Assembly: GCF_037975245.1 (NCBI RefSeq)
Contig: NC_092576.1
Span: 20,647,611 to 20,711,610 of the forward strand
Direction: 5' to 3'
Origin: Apostichopus japonicus
Taxonomy: Eukaryota > Echinodermata > Holothuroidea > Aspidochirotida > Stichopodidae
DNA: 64,000 nt
Position numbers and translations under genes: made by a program. This document shows positions 62,501-64,000 of the stretch, piece by piece; the stretch's first letter is position 1; every line of letters starts with the position of its first letter. Under the pieces are notes generated by a model. The model saw only the letters and a program-made list of their open reading frames with translations. It had not been told where the DNA came from and searched no databases.

Positions 62501-64000
62501 GCACATTCCATTGATCGGTACCGCACATTCGATTGATCGGTACAGCACATTCTATTGATCGGTACGGAAAACTCGATTGATCGGTACCGCACATTCGATT
62601 GATCGGTACGGAACATTCGATTGATCGATACCGCACATTCGATTGATCAGTACCGAACATTCGATTGATCGGTAACGCACATTCGATTGATCGGTACCGC
62701 ACATTCGATTGATCTGTACCGCACATTCGATTGATCGGTACCGCACATTCGATTGATCGGTACCGCACATTCTATTGATCGGTACTGCAATTCGATTGAT
62801 CGGTTCGGAACATTCGATTGATCGGTAACGCACATTCGATTGATCGGTACCGCACATTCGATTGATCGGTACCGCACATTCGATTGATCGGTACGGAACA
62901 TTCGATTGATCGGTACCGCACATTCGATTAATCGGTACGGAACATTTGATTGATCGGTAACGCACATTCGATTGATCGGTACCGCACATTCGATTGATCG
63001 GTACTGCAATTCGATTGATCGGTTCGGAACATTCGATTGATCGGTAACGCACATTCGATTGATCGGTACCGCACATTCGAATGATCGGTACCGCACATTC
63101 GATTGATCGGTACGGAACATTCGATTGATCGGTACCGCACATTCGATTAATCGGTACGGAACATTTGATTGATCGGTACCGAACATTCGATTGATCGGTA
63201 CCGCACATTCGTTTGATCGGTACCGAACATTCGATTGATCGGTACCGCACATTCGATTGATCGGTACCGCACATTCGATTGATCGGTACCGCACATTCGA
63301 TTGATCGGTACGGAACATTCGATTGATCGGTACCGCACATTCGATTGATCTGTACCGCACATTCGATTGATCGGTACGAAACATTCGATTGATCGGTACC
63401 GCACATTCGATTGATCGGTACGGTACATTCGATTGATCGGCAAGGAACATTCGATTGATCGGTACCGCACATTCGATTGATCTGTACCGCACATTCGATT
63501 GATCGGTACCGCACATTCGATTGATCGGTACCGCACATTCGATTGATCGGTACGGAAAACTCGATTGATTGCTACGGTACATTCGATTGATCAGGCAAGG
63601 AACATTCGATTGATTGGTACCGCACATTCGATTGATCGGTACCGTACATTCGATTGATCAGTTCCGAACATTCGATTGATCGGTACGGAAAATTCGATTG
63701 ATCGGTACCGCACATTCGATTGATCGGTACGGAACATTCGATTGATCGATACCACACATTCGATTGATCGGTACCGAACATTCGATTGATCGGTACCGCA
63801 CATTCGATTGATCGGTACCGCACATTCGATTGATCTGTACCGCACATTCGATTGATCGGTACAGCACATTCGATTGATCGGTACCACACATTCCATTGAT
63901 CGGTACCGCACATTCCATTGATCGGTACCGCACATTCGATTGATCGGTACCGCACATTCTATTGATCGGTACGGAAAACTCGATTGATTGCTACGGAACA
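53581..64000. repeat. 22-bp satellite, main array (about 470 units, runs off the window)
   Basis: At least 10.4 kb of head-to-tail 22-bp units: a near-constant core TTCGATTGATCGGTA followed by a variable 7-mer, most often CCGCACA. Occasional shorter units (CTGCAA, or GGTACATTCG with the spacer lost) shift the register. The consensus has three CpG dinucleotides and the palindrome CGGTACCG. Units are most divergent in the first 500 bp and more uniform inside. The minus strand of the consensus has no stop triplet in any register, so all three minus frames stay open (longest 860 codons, 60186-62768). This is a repeat property; no gene is called. Confidence 0.97.

Noticed and set aside
53581-64000. 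Dozens of long minus-strand ORFs (up to 860 aa)
   Set aside because: They arise because a stop-free 22-bp unit is open in every minus register; all three frames give the same repeat and no other coding sign exists.
53581-64000. CRISPR-like reading of constant core plus variable spacer
   Set aside because: The variable part is only about six bases from a small set, units are contiguous and number in the hundreds, and the sequence is eukaryotic. This is satellite DNA.

Overview
The window looks like repeat-rich, AT-rich nuclear DNA of a non-vertebrate animal. The evidence is introns with GT/AG borders, (TA)n and (ATT)n microsatellites, several non-LTR retrotransposon clades, a Penelope-like element, hAT-like DNA transposons and two kinds of tandem satellite. 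A marine invertebrate, perhaps an echinoderm, fits the family content. That placement is inference only: no rRNA, mitochondrial or taxon-specific gene is present.

Layout: (1) 0-5.3 kb has one exon of a cyclic-nucleotide-binding-domain gene (minus strand), a (TA)n run, a 23-bp minisatellite of about 50 units and a small DNA-transposon remnant. (2) 5.2-11.3 kb is a 50-bp satellite array split by a 4.7-kb, apparently full-length CR1-like retrotransposon (minus strand) with intact ORF1 and ORF2, a monomer-type 5' UTR and a (CTAAA)n tail. (3) 14-23.4 kb is a graveyard of nested elements: a SINE-like copy, a broken LINE interrupted by a 1.3-kb DNA transposon, and an L1-like copy interrupted by an L2-like fragment. 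(4) 23.45-27.47 kb holds the clearest host gene: a five-exon, plus-strand, 456-residue membrane-anchored Notum/pectin-acetylesterase-family protein in which all three catalytic residues appear replaced. (5) 33.1-33.3 kb on the minus strand encodes a 66-residue secreted precursor ending in a dibasic site and a Cys-bracketed peptide, a good candidate neuropeptide. (6) 34-43 kb is mostly non-coding, with tandem repeats, a foldback around (TA)n and a 1-kb hAT-like element. (7) 44.3-46.6 kb is a dead Penelope-like element split by a 1.5-kb DNA transposon. (8) From 47 kb to the right edge is a 22-bp minisatellite: a short block at 47.03-47.4 kb, a 6.2-kb interruption carrying a frameshifted member of a widespread repetitive metazoan gene family, then more than 10.4 kb of uninterrupted array running off the window.

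The genes do not form an operon or pathway. The two host genes of interest, the inactive-looking Notum relative and the peptide precursor, are independent. The large array is open in all three minus-strand frames. This follows from its 22-bp unit containing no stop triplet on that strand and is not evidence of a protein.
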